Positions 6,039 to 6,665 of a stretch of DNA of 6,665 bases are shown here, piece after piece (the stretch's first letter is position 1; every line of letters begins with the position of its first letter). This stretch comes from Candidatus Sediminicultor secundus. Lineage in GTDB: Bacteria; Atribacterota; JS1; SB-45; 34-128. Both the position numbers and the translations under genes were made by a program. The stretch lies in the NCBI GenBank assembly GCA_002849045.2, contig NCRO01000058.1:1-6665 (forward strand). Direction: 5' to 3'. The notes under the pieces were generated by a model. The model saw only the letters and a list, made by a program, of their open reading frames with translations. It made no database searches and was not told the origin of the DNA.

Positions 6039-6665
6039 CTAATTTTTTTCCTTTTCCTTTATTACCGCCTGAGCGGCTGCCAATCGGGCAATGGGAACTC
6101 TAAAAGGCGAACAGCTCACATAGTCTAAGCCCACAGAATGAAAAAATTCTACCGATTGTGGTTCTCCGCCGTGCTCTCCACAAATACCAACTTCTAAATT
6201 AGGACGGGTTTCTCTTCCCAACTTTGTACCCAACTCAACTAATTTTCCTACGCCTTCGATATCTAAAACCTCAAAAGGATTTTCTTCTAAAATTTTCTCA
6301 TCAACGTATTTCATTAAAAATTTCCCTTCCGCATCATCCCTGCTTATTCCAAAAGTGGTCTGAGTTAAATCATTGGTACCGAAAGAAAAGAATTCTGCTT
6401 CTTCTGCTATTTTATCAGCAGTCAAAGCGGCCCGGGGTAATTCAATCATGGTTCCCACTTTATATTCCAATTTTACTCCAGCAGACTTTATCTTTTCATT
6501 GGCAATTTTTCTTGCTTTTTTACATATTGGCTTAAATTCATTTGCATGGCTAATTAAAGGAACCATTATTTCCGGCTTAACCTTAATACCTTGTTTGGTT
6601 AATTCTATTGCTGCCTCAATTATCGCCTCTACTTGCATCTCGTATATTTCCGGATATAACAGACC
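6039..6665 (-). CDS. ppdK: Pyruvate, phosphate dikinase, C-terminal part (5' end beyond the window)
   Basis: The visible 208 residues are the C-terminal PEP/pyruvate-binding barrel of PPDK, a cytosolic enzyme of about 870-890 residues that interconverts pyruvate + ATP + Pi and PEP + AMP + PPi. The frame is open to the window edge and starts within [11 protein letters not shown], so the Met codon at 6638 is internal and not a start. Metal ligands are the Glu of GTMIELPR (codon 6443-6441) and the Asp of SFGTNDLTQ (6371-6369). [10 protein letters not shown] carries the usual histidine. The catalytic proton-donor cysteine of [19 protein letters not shown] is at 6113-6111. All are intact and the C terminus ends normally. 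The ATP-grasp and swivelling phosphohistidine domains are not visible. The downstream gene is the pyrophosphatase hppA, 205 bases away with its own likely promoter. Confidence 0.96.
   Translation of the reverse strand, partial: GLLYPEIYEMQVEAIIEAAIELTKQGIKVKPEIMVPLISHANEFKPICKKARKIANEKIKSAGVKLEYKVGTMIELPRAALTADKIAEEAEFFSFGTNDLTQTTFGISRDDAEGKFLMKYVDEKILEENPFEVLDIEGVGKLVELGTKLGRETRPNLEVGICGEHGGEPQSVEFFHSVGLDYVSCSPFRVPIARLAAAQAVIKEKEKN

Noticed and set aside
6636..6638. Start codon of a separate 199-residue protein
   Set aside because: The frame is open upstream to the window edge, and the preceding residues (GLLYPEIYE) continue the conserved PPDK sequence, so this Met is internal.

Overview
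All recognisable genes in this window lie on the minus strand and read from right to left. The base composition is AT-rich, the coding sequences are bacterial in type, and the enzyme set (pyruvate phosphate dikinase, a K+-dependent membrane pyrophosphatase, pyrimidine-nucleoside phosphorylase) suits a fermentative, pyrophosphate-using anaerobic bacterium. I cannot place the lineage. An anaerobic low-GC group or candidate phylum such as Atribacterota, Thermotogota or a clostridial relative would fit, but that is only an impression from gene content and intergenic style.

Layout from right to left, in reading order: 6665-6039 is the C-terminal quarter of pyruvate phosphate dikinase (ppdK), cut by the window edge. 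The gap 6038-5834 holds short AT-rich repeats, a plausible promoter and a GTAGGGG-type hairpin. 5833-3869 is a complete membrane pyrophosphatase (hppA) with K+-dependent and probably Na+-pumping signatures. The gap 3868-3589 holds direct repeats, a consensus -10 box and a 79-bp double-hairpin inverted repeat, again of GTAGGGG type. 3588-2260 is a complete pyrimidine-nucleoside phosphorylase (pdp). The gap 2259-1948 has no gene but carries several degenerate repeats. 1947-1 is one open frame that leaves the window. It encodes a DHH phosphoesterase, two CBS domains and only the catalytic head of a tRNA nucleotidyltransferase/poly(A) polymerase, then runs in frame into the N terminus of TmcAL, the tRNA-Met cytidine acetate ligase.

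How they work together: PPDK interconverts pyruvate + ATP + Pi and PEP + AMP + PPi, and the membrane pyrophosphatase next to it converts PPi into an ion gradient, so the right half is a pyrophosphate-energy module. The phosphorylase uses phosphate to release pentose-1-phosphate from pyrimidine nucleosides. The left gene joins two tRNA-related activities.

The most notable observations are (1) the in-frame junction of a truncated nucleotidyltransferase with TmcAL, which is either a real gene fusion by deletion or an assembly artefact, and (2) GTTGTAGGGG inverted repeats placed between the predicted promoter and the ribosome binding site of both hppA and pdp. I found no CRISPR array, RNA gene or transposase gene.
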